Assembly (NCBI GenBank): GCA_965213545.1 | Contig: CBDBZL010000001.1 | Span: forward strand, 637,985-701,984 | Direction of reading: 5' to 3' | DNA: 64,000 nt | From: CBDBZL01 sp965213545 | GTDB lineage: Bacteria > Pseudomonadota > Alphaproteobacteria > Sphingomonadales > Sphingomonadaceae | Shown: piece by piece, positions 44,061-51,522 of the stretch | Layout: each line of letters begins with the position of its first letter | Position numbering within the stretch: position 1 is the first letter of the stretch | The notes under the pieces: model-generated | What the model saw: the letters and a program-made list of their open reading frames with translations, nothing else | Told to the model about the DNA's origin: nothing | The model's database searches: none | Translations under genes and position numbers: made by a program

Positions 44061-45224
44061 ATGAAAGAACAAGCGCCCGACATCGTCCCGGACCGCACGG
44101 ATGGCGGGGAAGCGCCCGCGCCGCGCAAAATCATCCATGTCGACATGGATGCGTTTTTTGCCAGCGTGGAGCAGCGCGATGACCCTTCTCTACGGGGCCG
44201 CCCGGTGGCGGTGGGTGGCTCGAGCGGCCGGGGGGTGGTGGCGGCCGCAAGCTACGAGGCGCGGGCGTTCGGCGTGCGCTCGGCAATGCCGTCGGTAACC
44301 GCGCGACGAAAATGTCCTGAACTGGTGTTCTGCAAAAGCCGCTTTAATGTCTACCGCGAAGTCTCCGAGCAAATACGTGCGATTTTCCACCGCTATACGC
44401 CGCTCGTCGAACCGCTCAGCCTCGACGAAGCCTACCTAGACGTGACGCAGGACATGCTGGGGATCGGTTCGGCGACCCGGATCGCGCAGGAGATCCGCGC
44501 GGCTATCCTGGCCGAAACGCGGCTTACCGCGAGCGCGGGCGTCTCGACCAACAAGTTTCTGGCCAAGCTGGCGAGCGATCACAACAAGCCCGATGGCCTA
44601 TGCGTCATCCGTCCGGGCGAGGGCGCGGCATTCGTCCAAAGTTTGCCGATCCGCAGGTTTCGCGGCGTCGGTCCGCGCGGTGCACAGAAGATGGCGCGAC
44701 TGAGCATCGCGACCGGCGCCGATCTTGCCGGCAAGCCCATCGAATGGCTCCGCGCCCATTTCGGAAGCTTCGGCGATGCGCTCTATCGTGCCGCACGCGG
44801 TATCGACGAGCGACCCGTGCAGACCAGCCGAACGCGCAAGTCGATCGGGGGCGAGCGGACGTTCGAAACCAACATCTCACAACCCGATGAGTTGCTCGAG
44901 ACGTTGGCGCGCATCATCGACATCGTATGGCAGCGGGTCGAGAACAAACAGGCGCGCGGGCGCACGGTTACGCTGAAGCTCAAGTTCGCCGATTTCCGCC
45001 TGGTGACACGCGCGCGCTCGCTCCCGCATCCGCTCGGCACGCGCCAGGCTTTCGCCGATGTCGCGCGCGACCTGCTTGTTGCGCAGCTGCCGCTCGACCG
45101 GCCGATCCGATTGATGGGGCTGGCGCTGAGCAATCTCGAGCACGAACCGACCCGGCCTCATGGTGTGTCGGCGCTCCCATTAGACGCGCAAGACCCAGCC
45201 GAGCCGCAGCTAACGCTTTTGTAG
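44061..45224 (+). CDS. dinB: DNA polymerase IV DinB
   Basis: 387 residues, Y-family translesion polymerase. Catalytic residues are seen in HVDMDAFFASVEQRDDP (first Asp, about 28-44) and PLSLDEAYLDVT (Asp-Glu pair). The helix-hairpin-helix region GVGPRGAQKMARL follows, and a little-finger domain ends the chain. There is an unusual C-terminal end without the beta-clamp-type QL[SD]LF motif: the last residues QLTLL may be a degenerate clamp-binding motif. SOS box upstream. Overlaps the 3' end of the minus-strand Nudix gene by 15 bases. Confidence 0.95.
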   Translation: MKEQAPDIVPDRTDGGEAPAPRKIIHVDMDAFFASVEQRDDPSLRGRPVAVGGSSGRGVVAAASYEARAFGVRSAMPSVTARRKCPELVFCKSRFNVYREVSEQIRAIFHRYTPLVEPLSLDEAYLDVTQDMLGIGSATRIAQEIRAAILAETRLTASAGVSTNKFLAKLASDHNKPDGLCVIRPGEGAAFVQSLPIRRFRGVGPRGAQKMARLSIATGADLAGKPIEWLRAHFGSFGDALYRAARGIDERPVQTSRTRKSIGGERTFETNISQPDELLETLARIIDIVWQRVENKQARGRTVTLKLKFADFRLVTRARSLPHPLGTRQAFADVARDLLVAQLPLDRPIRLMGLALSNLEHEPTRPHGVSALPLDAQDPAEPQLTLL

Positions 45225-45716
45225 GTCGTGCCAACCGGGGGTCGCCATCCGCCGGTCCAGTGCTTCCATGCGCGGCCCGACCGTGCCGCTCAGCGGTTGG
45301 GGGAACGCGTTCTTTTCGAACATGCGTGCCTCGGCGATCTCACGCCGGTCCGCGCGCGGTTCGCCGACCAGCGTGGCGGTGAAGACATGCGAAATGGCGG
45401 TTCCGCCCAGATAGGCTTCCTTAAGCGTTGCCACCCGGCGCAGATCGGCAAGCTTGCAGGATACCTCTTCGCGCATCTCGCGCACCGCCGCCATCATCGG
45501 GGTCTCACCGCGGCGTATCCCGCCCCCGGGGAATGCCCAAGCGCGCGGACCATAGGAGTGGCGCACAAGCAGGAAACGCCCGTCGCCATCGCGCGCGATG
45601 ATGCTGCATCCGGCAAAGGTGCCGCCCATGACCTGTGTCTTTACCCGGAGAAGCGAATAGCCCACCTGCGCAAGGACGCGGTGCACTGGCGCAGGGAGAA
45701 GACCTACCAGACTCAT
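45210..45716 (-). CDS. Nudix hydrolase
   Basis: 168 residues. A Nudix box is complete: GGGIRRGETPMMAAVREMREE (G-x5-E-x7-REUxEE), preceded by AWAFPGG. A signature for the substrate is lacking; the N-terminal 28 residues are hydrophobic (LPAPVHRVLAQVGYSLLRV), as in some NUDIX proteins of the membrane-proximal type. It may sanitise oxidised nucleotides; no direct evidence. It converges with dinB. Confidence 0.85.
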   Translation of the reverse strand: MSLVGLLPAPVHRVLAQVGYSLLRVKTQVMGGTFAGCSIIARDGDGRFLLVRHSYGPRAWAFPGGGIRRGETPMMAAVREMREEVSCKLADLRRVATLKEAYLGGTAISHVFTATLVGEPRADRREIAEARMFEKNAFPQPLSGTVGPRMEALDRRMATPGWHDLQKR

Positions 45717-45751
45717 GCGGCACTCACGCGGGGATCATGCGCGCCGCTGGT

Positions 45752-46372
45752 TCACACAAAGCACGTCACCTCGCGTCGGGCGGCGGCGATAAGGCGGGCA
45801 ACGGGCGTATCGTCCTCTCCACGCGCCGCAGACCCGAGTGTCGCGCGCTTGCCCGCCCCGCGCGCCACGATGAAGAGAATATCGCTATCGACCAGCGCGG
45901 GTATCGTCAGCGTGATGCGCTCGAACGGTGCTTCGGGCGGCAGCGGGTCAGGCATTACGCGGCGGATGGACTGCGCGTCGTCGGCGCCCGGATCGCTGGA
46001 GGGAAACAGCGAGGCGACATGTCCGTCCTCGCCCATGCCCAGCCACGCGATAGCGAAATGTGGCACCTGCTCCATCAGCGACAACGCCACGACGCGCGCT
46101 CCGACGGGCTCGAAGATCGCGCGTATCCGCCCCGTATTGCTGGCGGCGTGATCCTCGGGGACCAGGCGGTCATCGCCCGGCCATACGGTGACGCGGCTCC
46201 AGTCCCGCTCGCCGCGCGCTATTTGTTCCATGATCGGGTAAGGGCTCGAACCGCCCGGAACGGTGATAGCGACCGGTGCGCGCGATGCAGCGAGCGCCCG
46301 GTCCAGTCGTTCGCCGATCCAGGTAGCGATAGCCGGATCGTCCCAGTCCTCGTTGATCTGAACGCTGGCCAA
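45752..46372 (-). CDS. pgl: 6-Phosphogluconolactonase (Pgl)
   Basis: 206 residues starting with TTG 46372. NagB-like fold with the Pgl landmarks VTVPGGSSPYPIMEQI, VWPGDDRLVPEDHAASN and AWLGMGEDGHVASLFP. It hydrolyses 6-phosphogluconolactone in the pentose phosphate/Entner-Doudoroff route. No better start exists: a TAG lies directly upstream, and the next ATG would delete the core. The neighbours (Nudix, dps) have no shared pathway with it; zwf or edd are not in the window. Confidence 0.88.
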   Translation of the reverse strand: MASVQINEDWDDPAIATWIGERLDRALAASRAPVAITVPGGSSPYPIMEQIARGERDWSRVTVWPGDDRLVPEDHAASNTGRIRAIFEPVGARVVALSLMEQVPHFAIAWLGMGEDGHVASLFPSSDPGADDAQSIRRVMPDPLPPEAPFERITLTIPALVDSDILFIVARGAGKRATLGSAARGEDDTPVARLIAAARREVTCFV

Positions 46373-46410
46373 CTAGCAGGCCAATACAGCTGGAAGGCGG
46401 TTGCCGAGTT

Positions 46411-46872
46411 TCAATTCAGCGAGGCCGAGAGGAACCACACCCGTTCTTCGGCCATGTCGGTCCAGTCATCGACCAGGCTGTCGGTGGCGTTGTCGCCGGC
46501 CGCTTGGGCGTGACTCTTCACCTCGCGCAGTCGCTCGATCAGTCGGCGGTTGTCATCGCGCAACTCCCCCACCATCCGGTCCGGCTCGAGTGCGGTATTG
46601 TCCTGATCGCTAATCTGCGTCGCCTGCGCGACTGAGGCGATCGAGGTCAGCGTCGTGGCATTGTTCTTGCGCACTCGCTCGCCGACCGCATCGATCTGGT
46701 CGCGGATCTGCACCGCCTGCTCGTCGAACAATAGGTGAAGGTCGCGAAAGCGAGGCCCGGTTATGTGCCAGTGAAAATTCTTGCACTTCATATAAAGCGC
46801 GAAGTGATCGGCCAGCAATCCGTTCAGACCCTCGATCAATGCGGTTCGGGCGTTGTCACCGGTGGATGCCAT
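46411..46872 (-). CDS. dps: Dps family DNA-binding ferritin
   Basis: 153 residues from ATG 46872. Ferroxidase residues of Dps are visible: HFALYMKCKNFHWHITGPRF (His, then HWHITG), FRDLHLLFDEQAVQIRDQID (Asp and Glu), plus a C-terminal alpha helix bundle. Dps stores iron and shields DNA in stationary phase or peroxide stress. The frame is open further to 47049, across the tRNA, which is not coding. A perfect 18-base palindrome lies 63 bases upstream. Confidence 0.94.
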   Translation of the reverse strand: MASTGDNARTALIEGLNGLLADHFALYMKCKNFHWHITGPRFRDLHLLFDEQAVQIRDQIDAVGERVRKNNATTLTSIASVAQATQISDQDNTALEPDRMVGELRDDNRRLIERLREVKSHAQAAGDNATDSLVDDWTDMAEERVWFLSASLN

Positions 46873-46934
46873 GGGTCTGTCCCTTTGCTGTTGAATGGTT
46901 GGTTCCTCGCCAACGAACGAGCGATCCACCATAC

Positions 46935-46952
46935 GGTTTCGCGCGCGAAACC
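46935..46952. promoter_or_regulatory. Perfect 18-base palindrome between tRNA-Gly and dps
   Basis: GGTTTCGCGCGCGAAACC reads the same on both strands. It is 63-80 bases upstream of the dps ATG and 37 bases after the tRNA 3' end. It could be an operator for a dimeric regulator controlling dps, or a hairpin ending the tRNA transcript, although no T-run follows on either strand. Confidence 0.6.
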
Positions 46953-46989
46953 TTCTCGCTGTAACCGTCTGGTTCGGTTGATCGATCTC

Positions 46990-47063
46990 TGGAGCGGGCG
47001 AAGGGAATCGAACCCTCGTCGTAAGCTTGGGAAGCTTCTGCTCTGCCATTGAGCTACGCCCGC
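46990..47063 (-). tRNA. tRNA-Gly(CCC)
   Basis: 74 bases with the 3' CCA encoded. Acceptor GCGGGCG pairs with CGCCCGC; D-arm GCTC-AATGGCA-GAGC; anticodon loop TTCCCAA gives CCC (bases 47029-47031); T-arm GAGGG-TTCGATT-CCCTT. The top pair of the anticodon stem is a G-A mismatch by this folding. It reads GGG codons. No integrated element is seen at its 3' end. Confidence 0.96.
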
Positions 47064-47214
47064 GTCGCGCGCGTCGCCTGCCATATGGGTTACGCCCCGG
47101 TCAAATGGAAAAGCCCTGGCGGTCGATCGGCGCAATGAGCCAGTACGCGTCCGGGAGGTAACCGCTGGGACATCAAAATGTTGCCAGACCGGTTAGTTTG
47201 GAACATCGGGTCCG

Positions 47215-47811
47215 ATGCCCCGCTGGTTTAATATGAAGCAAACTCGCATTCCCGCCGATCGACCCGACACTGCGTCAGGTGAAGAACCGCATCGAGACCG
47301 CGCGACAATACGGCAAAACCTTAGGAAACGCGCCCTGCCGATCGCTGTCGGCCTGGTGATCCCGGCATCCTTGGTGATCGCAGCTCTCGGAGCTCAGAAC
47401 GATGGTGATCGCGAGGTGAACTTGGGCATGACCATGGCCAGCGTCGAAGCCCGCCCGCTAAGCGCTTTCGAGCGGATTGCCGGAGCGTTTGCGCGCGCGG
47501 GACAGGGGTCAGACAAGCGTCAGATTGGCGAGGGCGAGGCAAGCTTTTACGGACATGAATTCGCCGGCAACCCGACCGCGAGCGGGGAGCGCTTCGATCC
47601 TGGCGCACTGACGGCTGCGCATCGCACATTGCCTCTGGGCAGCAGGGTGCGTGTGACCAATGCCGATTCCGGCAGAAGCGTCGTGGTGCGCATCAACGAC
47701 CGCGGTCCGTTTCATGAGGACCGGGTGATCGATCTGTCATTCGCGGCGGCACGTTCGATCGGGCTGATCAGCAGCGGCACCGCCCAGGTCGAACTCGCGC
47801 TCCTCGTCTGA
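47215..47811 (+). CDS. RlpA-like (septal ring lytic transglycosylase-type) protein
   Basis: 198 residues with an N-terminal membrane segment (ALPIAVGLVIPASLVIAALG, about 40-60). The double-psi beta barrel comprises GEGEASFYGHEFAGNPTASG, TAAHRTLPLGSRVRVTN and VVRINDRGPFHEDRVIDLS, with the catalytic-type Asp near the end. No SPOR domain is present. RlpA-like proteins cleave naked glycan strands at the septum. Start may also be Met at 47233 (MKQTRIP); the earlier ATG 47215 lacks a ribosome site. Confidence 0.88.
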   Translation: MPRWFNMKQTRIPADRPDTASGEEPHRDRATIRQNLRKRALPIAVGLVIPASLVIAALGAQNDGDREVNLGMTMASVEARPLSAFERIAGAFARAGQGSDKRQIGEGEASFYGHEFAGNPTASGERFDPGALTAAHRTLPLGSRVRVTNADSGRSVVVRINDRGPFHEDRVIDLSFAAARSIGLISSGTAQVELALLV

Positions 47812-47817
47812 GACCAA

Positions 47818-47847
47818 AAAGGGCCACGCCTTGAGGCGCAGCCCTTT
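47818..47847 (+). terminator. Terminator-like hairpin after rlpA-like gene
   Basis: AAAGGGC (47818-47824) and GCCCTTT (47841-47847) form a 7-base stem, with an inner GCC/GGC pairing in the loop; the run of A before and T after fits a bidirectional Rho-independent terminator. Six bases after the rlpA-like stop codon. Confidence 0.75.
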
Positions 47848-47857
47848 CCGGGAGACG

Positions 47858-47891
47858 AAGGGGGGTACGCATCCAGGCGCACACCCCCCTT
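47858..47891 (-). terminator. Second inverted repeat, likely terminator for the DUF4394 gene
   Basis: AAGGGGGGT at 47858-47866 and its perfect complement ACCCCCCTT at 47883-47891, with a 16-base loop. On the minus strand it follows the DUF4394 gene stop (47940) by about 50 bases. With the hairpin at 47818 it forms a double terminator between convergent genes. Confidence 0.6.
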
Positions 47892-47944
47892 CTTCAGATA
47901 CTCAGGCCTTCTTCGGATACTGAGACCTTCTTCGGATACTCAGG
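47888..47944. repeat. Three 19-base tandem repeats overlapping the DUF4394 stop codon
   Basis: Units 47888-47906, 47907-47925 and 47926-47944 are each 19 bases of CCTTCTTCGGATACTCAGG type; unit 1 has A for G at position 9, and unit 2 ends GAGA. The TGA of the minus-strand gene lies at 47940-47942 inside the third unit, and the first overlaps the terminator stem. Slippage duplication is likely. Confidence 0.9.
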
Positions 47945-48776
47945 AAAAGGCGAACTTGGCGCGCGTCCTGTTCCGGCGACGAACCAAGGTGCCCACCGCA
48001 CCAAAGCCTAGCAGCATCATTCCCCAGGTCGAGGGTTCGGGAACTGCGGCGGTCGTGGGGGCCGCGGAGATGCCGAACAATGCGTTCGGGGTCCTTCCGA
48101 TAAGGGTCGCCTGACCGGTCTCCAGGTTGACCGTATGGAACCCGTCGATCTCATGGATGTAACCGACACCATCAAAACCAATGTCGAAGCTGGCGCGCGG
48201 CCCGACATCACGGCCGAGCGGGCCGACCACGGTCAGCGTCCCGGCATTGTTGGCCTGCATGACCAGCTGGTTGTTGAGCGTATCGACCGCGAACTGCATC
48301 GCCGTACCGTGACGATAGGCGTTGCCGGTGACGATCGCGTTCGGCGTGCCGCCCTCGTAGCCCACGTCGGTGAATTGCGACACCTCCCCGGTATCGGGAT
48401 TGACGACATAATTGTCATCATTGTTGCTCACGACCCGGATCATGTCGACGACTTCGTTGAAGTCGAAGCCGAAATTGGTCCCTTGAAGCATCAGATCACC
48501 ACCGATGCCGGATGCGACACCCGTCAGCGTGTCGATCGTGTAAAGCCGGTGATCATCACCTAGACCGTAGAGCAGGCCGTTGCTGCCGCGAAAGTCGATC
48601 GCGAGGAAGGTGGCGCTGGTGCCGGTGATCGGGCTCGATCTCAGATAGGTGCCCGGGTTGGCGCTATCGAACGCGACGAGATCGTTGAAATCGGTCACCC
48701 CGAAGATGGTTGCAGCCTGAGCTGACAGGGGGAATACCAATGCGCTTGCCCCAAGGGCCAATGCGAGCTTCTTCAT
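47940..48776 (-). CDS. DUF4394 PEP-CTERM exported protein
   Basis: 278 residues, with signal peptide (LALALGASALVFPLSAQA). The DUF4394 beta-propeller-like domain (about 25-235) shows repeats such as FLAIDFRGSNGLLYGLGDD and ISAAPTTAAVPEPSTWGMM at the end. The PEP-CTERM sorting signal VPEPSTWGMMLLGFGAVG plus RRRNR marks it for exosortase processing. Surface or extracellular-matrix role is inferred. Exosortase genes are not in the window. Ribosome site AGGAGA is on the minus strand in front of ATG 48776. Confidence 0.92.
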   Translation of the reverse strand: MKKLALALGASALVFPLSAQAATIFGVTDFNDLVAFDSANPGTYLRSSPITGTSATFLAIDFRGSNGLLYGLGDDHRLYTIDTLTGVASGIGGDLMLQGTNFGFDFNEVVDMIRVVSNNDDNYVVNPDTGEVSQFTDVGYEGGTPNAIVTGNAYRHGTAMQFAVDTLNNQLVMQANNAGTLTVVGPLGRDVGPRASFDIGFDGVGYIHEIDGFHTVNLETGQATLIGRTPNALFGISAAPTTAAVPEPSTWGMMLLGFGAVGTLVRRRNRTRAKFAFS

Positions 48777-48931
48777 AATCCGGATCTCCTGACGTTAAAT
48801 GCCTTATGGCCGCATACCCCATGCAACGGCCCTCATGTTGGTTACGCAGGCGCCGGTCGACCGGCTTCATCATCCGAAAAATAATTTGTTAACCAAGTTT
48901 CCACTTAAGTTAGAATAGGTTGATTGTGCTT

Positions 48932-49384
48932 TCACGAAGGGCGGCCGCGCTGCAAGCTGGCCCGCTGGCAGTGTGCGACAAGCACCTCATCCTGGTTGTA
49001 GGCGCGATGGATGAAGGTGACGATGCCCTGCCCGGGGCGCGACCGACTGGCCCGCACCTGCAGCACCTCGGTCTCAATCCGCAACGTATCGCCGATAAAA
49101 ACGGGCGCGGGGAAACGCACCTCGTCCCACCCCAGATTGGCAACCGCGGTTCCCTGCGTCGTGTCACCGACCGAGACGCCCACCATCAATCCCAGCGTGA
49201 AGCAGGAATTGACCAATACACGGCCATATTCGCTGTGTTTCATGAATTCGGCGTCCAGGTGCAGCGGGGCGGGATTATGCGTGAGCGCGCTGGTCATCAG
49301 GTTGTCGGTCTCGGTCACGGTGCGACGCAGTGCATGCTGAAACACCTGTCCGACCTTAAATTCCTCGAACCACAACCCCGCCAT
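48932..49384 (-). CDS. MaoC-like hotdog-fold acyl-CoA hydratase/dehydratase
   Basis: 150 residues. Hotdog fold of the MaoC family: GQVFQHALRRTVTETDNLM, then THNPAPLHLDAEFM (the catalytic D/N-x-x-P-x-H motif) and LGWDEVRFPAPVFIGDTLRI. Related to mesaconyl/itaconyl-CoA hydratases and beta-hydroxyacyl-CoA dehydratases; the substrate is not known. It is divergently oriented from the lipoprotein gene behind it. Confidence 0.87.
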   Translation of the reverse strand: MAGLWFEEFKVGQVFQHALRRTVTETDNLMTSALTHNPAPLHLDAEFMKHSEYGRVLVNSCFTLGLMVGVSVGDTTQGTAVANLGWDEVRFPAPVFIGDTLRIETEVLQVRASRSRPGQGIVTFIHRAYNQDEVLVAHCQRASLQRGRPS

Positions 49385-49456
49385 GGCTTGCCTCTCCTTC
49401 GCTGCGGGGGGATAACCTGGCGCAACGGCTCGGGAAAGGTGGAGCGTGTGGTAAGG

Positions 49457-49927
49457 ATGATCATGATTGGGCGGACGGCCTGCCCGCTCCTTCTTTTGGT
49501 AGCGGCCTGCGAAAGCCAGGAACCGGCCGGAAATTTAGCGCCCGAACAACTCGCGGATGCGCCGGGCGCGGCCAAGCAATCCGCGGATGCGCCGGTCGCG
49601 GCGGCCGGGGACGGCCGTATCCCCGAGGCCATGCAGGGACGATGGGGACTGGTGCCTGCCGATTGCGAGCCCGGTCGCCCTGATGCCAAGGGGTTGCTGG
49701 TGATCGATGGCGAGAGCCTCGAATTCTACGAAAGCGTCGCGGAGCTCGGCGATGTGGCCGCTCGCGATGCGCAAGACGTCCGCGCTCGGTTCGCCTTCAC
49801 CGGCGAAGGCATGGAGTGGACACGCGAGATGGAACTCGCCCTTGAGGACGGGGGCGATACGCTGATGCGGCGCGAGTTCGGCGAAGATGCGATGGACGGT
49901 CCACTCGTCTATAGTCGCTGCGAATGA
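49457..49927 (+). CDS. Putative lipoprotein of unknown function
   Basis: 156 residues from ATG 49457 (ATG 49463 and GTG 49448 also possible). Lipobox LLLLVAACESQ, then an Ala/Asp-rich spacer, a compact domain with MQGRWGLVPADCEPGRPDAKG and LLVIDGESLEFYES, and a final YSRCE. The two cysteines (PADCEP and SRCE) may pair. It appears co-directional with the I78 inhibitor gene after 18 bases. Confidence 0.65.
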   Translation: MIMIGRTACPLLLLVAACESQEPAGNLAPEQLADAPGAAKQSADAPVAAAGDGRIPEAMQGRWGLVPADCEPGRPDAKGLLVIDGESLEFYESVAELGDVAARDAQDVRARFAFTGEGMEWTREMELALEDGGDTLMRREFGEDAMDGPLVYSRCE

Positions 49928-49945
49928 GGAAGGAGATACCGGCAG

Positions 49946-50272
49946 ATGACGATACCAAGGGGATCGATCGCGGCCGCAGCGCTGGCGATCACGGGATGCG
50001 GCGCGATGTCCGCTAACGGGCCGGAACCGGAGCGGGTCTTCGGGCCGCCGGACCTTGCGGGGGGATCGAGAGCTTGCGATGCGGCGGCCGCGGAAGGACT
50101 GATCGGCGAACGGGCGACGCCCGAGACGGCCCGGCGACTGCTCAAGGCCACCGGCGCGAACGCGTTGCGCTGGGCCCCGCCCCGATCGGCGCTGACGATG
50201 GATTACCGCCCCGACAGGCTTACGGTCGAATATGACGACGACATGGTGATCACGCGCTTCACCTGCGGCTGA
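49946..50272 (+). CDS. I78-family peptidase inhibitor-like protein
   Basis: 108 residues with an N-terminal hydrophobic segment ending in ITGCG, a lipoprotein-type signal (C18). The C-terminal half fits the I78 (aspergillus elastase inhibitor) domain: CDAAAAEGLIGERAT, then ALTMDYRPDRLTVEYD and the final TRFTCG with the two cysteines. Such proteins are thought to shield the envelope from proteases. Follows the lipoprotein gene closely. Confidence 0.78.
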   Translation: MTIPRGSIAAAALAITGCGAMSANGPEPERVFGPPDLAGGSRACDAAAAEGLIGERATPETARRLLKATGANALRWAPPRSALTMDYRPDRLTVEYDDDMVITRFTCG

Positions 50273-50354
50273 TCCCATCGAGGTTGTGCGTGACAACGGC
50301 GAAAGGCGTTGAAGCCAGCCGGTCAGGATGACATGAGCGCAGCCAGCATAAAGG

Positions 50355-51506
50355 ATGCGCATGACAGACCAGTTCCAGCTCACCGACGACCAGCTTGCGA
50401 TCCAGGAGCTTGCACGCCGTTTCACCGCCGACAACATCACGCCCCATGCCGGCGAATGGGACGAGAACCACATCTTCCCCCTCGACACCATTCGCCTTGC
50501 CGCCGAACTGGGATTCGGAGCAATTTATGTCAGCGAAGAGGGCGGCGGGATCGGCCTGGGGCGTATTGAGGCGGCGCTTATCATGGAGGCGATGGCCTAT
50601 GGCTGCCCGTCGACCAGCGCCTTCATCTCGATCCACAACATGGCTGCCTGGATGCTCGACACCTATGGTTCGGCTGGGCTGAAGGAGCGTTTCCTGCCGG
50701 CGATGGTGACGATGGACAAGCTAGGTTCCTATTGCCTGACCGAACCCTCGAGCGGCTCGGATGCCGCCGCGCTCAAGACCAGCGCCCGGCGCGAGGGGGA
50801 GGACTACATCGTCAGCGGTGCCAAGCAGTTCATCTCGGGCGCGGGCGAGAACGAGATCTATCTGGTGATGGCGCGCACCGGCGAAGAGGGTCCGGCGGGC
50901 ATCTCTTGCCTGCTGGTCGAGAAGGAGATGGCCGGAGTGAGCTTCGGCGCGCCCGAGAAGAAGCTTGGCTGGCATTCGCAGCCGACCGCCACGGTCACGC
51001 TGGACGAGGTGCGCGTTCCGGTTGCCAACAGGGTGGGTGATGAGGGCGAAGGGTTTCGCATCGCCATGGCCGGGCTGGACGGCGGCAGGCTCAATATTGG
51101 TGCGTGTTCGCTCGGCGGCGCGCAGCGGGCGCTCGACGAGGCGATCACCTATACCAAGGAGCGCAAGCAGTTCGGCCGTGCCATTGCCGACTTCCAGAAC
51201 ACCCAGTTCACGCTGGCCGACATGGCGACCGAGCTCGAGGCCGCGCGCGCGCTCCTCTATCTGGCCGCCGCCAAGGTGACGCAGAACGCGCCCGACAAGA
51301 CGCGTTTTGCCGCAATGGCCAAGCGGTTCGCCACCGATACAGGAAGCGAGGTGGTCGACCAGGCGCTGCAGCTGCATGGCGGCTATGGCTATCTGATGGA
51401 CTATCCCATCGAGCGGATCTGGCGGGACCTGCGCGTCCACTCGATCCTGGAGGGAACCAACCAGGTGATGCGGCTGATCGTCGGCCGCGATCTGCTGCGC
51501 CAGTGA
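50355..51506 (+). CDS. Acyl-CoA dehydrogenase (isobutyryl-CoA type likely)
   Basis: 383 residues from ATG 50355 (50361 alternative). Acyl-CoA dehydrogenase fold: AFISIHNMAAWMLDTYGS, then CLTEPSSGSDAAALKTSA (FAD-binding) and the C-terminal ILEGTNQVMRLIVGRDLL with the catalytic Glu. The sequence pattern and the next gene (3-hydroxyisobutyryl-CoA hydrolase) suggest isobutyryl-CoA dehydrogenase of valine degradation; short/branched-chain specificity is not proved by the sequence. Shine-Dalgarno AAAGGA is present. Confidence 0.9.
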   Translation: MRMTDQFQLTDDQLAIQELARRFTADNITPHAGEWDENHIFPLDTIRLAAELGFGAIYVSEEGGGIGLGRIEAALIMEAMAYGCPSTSAFISIHNMAAWMLDTYGSAGLKERFLPAMVTMDKLGSYCLTEPSSGSDAAALKTSARREGEDYIVSGAKQFISGAGENEIYLVMARTGEEGPAGISCLLVEKEMAGVSFGAPEKKLGWHSQPTATVTLDEVRVPVANRVGDEGEGFRIAMAGLDGGRLNIGACSLGGAQRALDEAITYTKERKQFGRAIADFQNTQFTLADMATELEAARALLYLAAAKVTQNAPDKTRFAAMAKRFATDTGSEVVDQALQLHGGYGYLMDYPIERIWRDLRVHSILEGTNQVMRLIVGRDLLRQ

Positions 51507-51522
51507 TAAAGGGGGATCAGCG

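Noticed and set aside
46411..47063. tRNA-Gly as a possible integration site for a genomic island
   Set aside because: Both flanks are ordinary chromosomal genes (dps, rlpA-like), with no integrase or repeated tRNA end in the window.
47200..47224. GGAAC-N16-CGCT before or over the rlpA-like start, another EcfG-like element
   Set aside because: It overlaps the first possible start codon, and the -10 match lies only a few bases before the second; the geometry does not fit a promoter for this gene.
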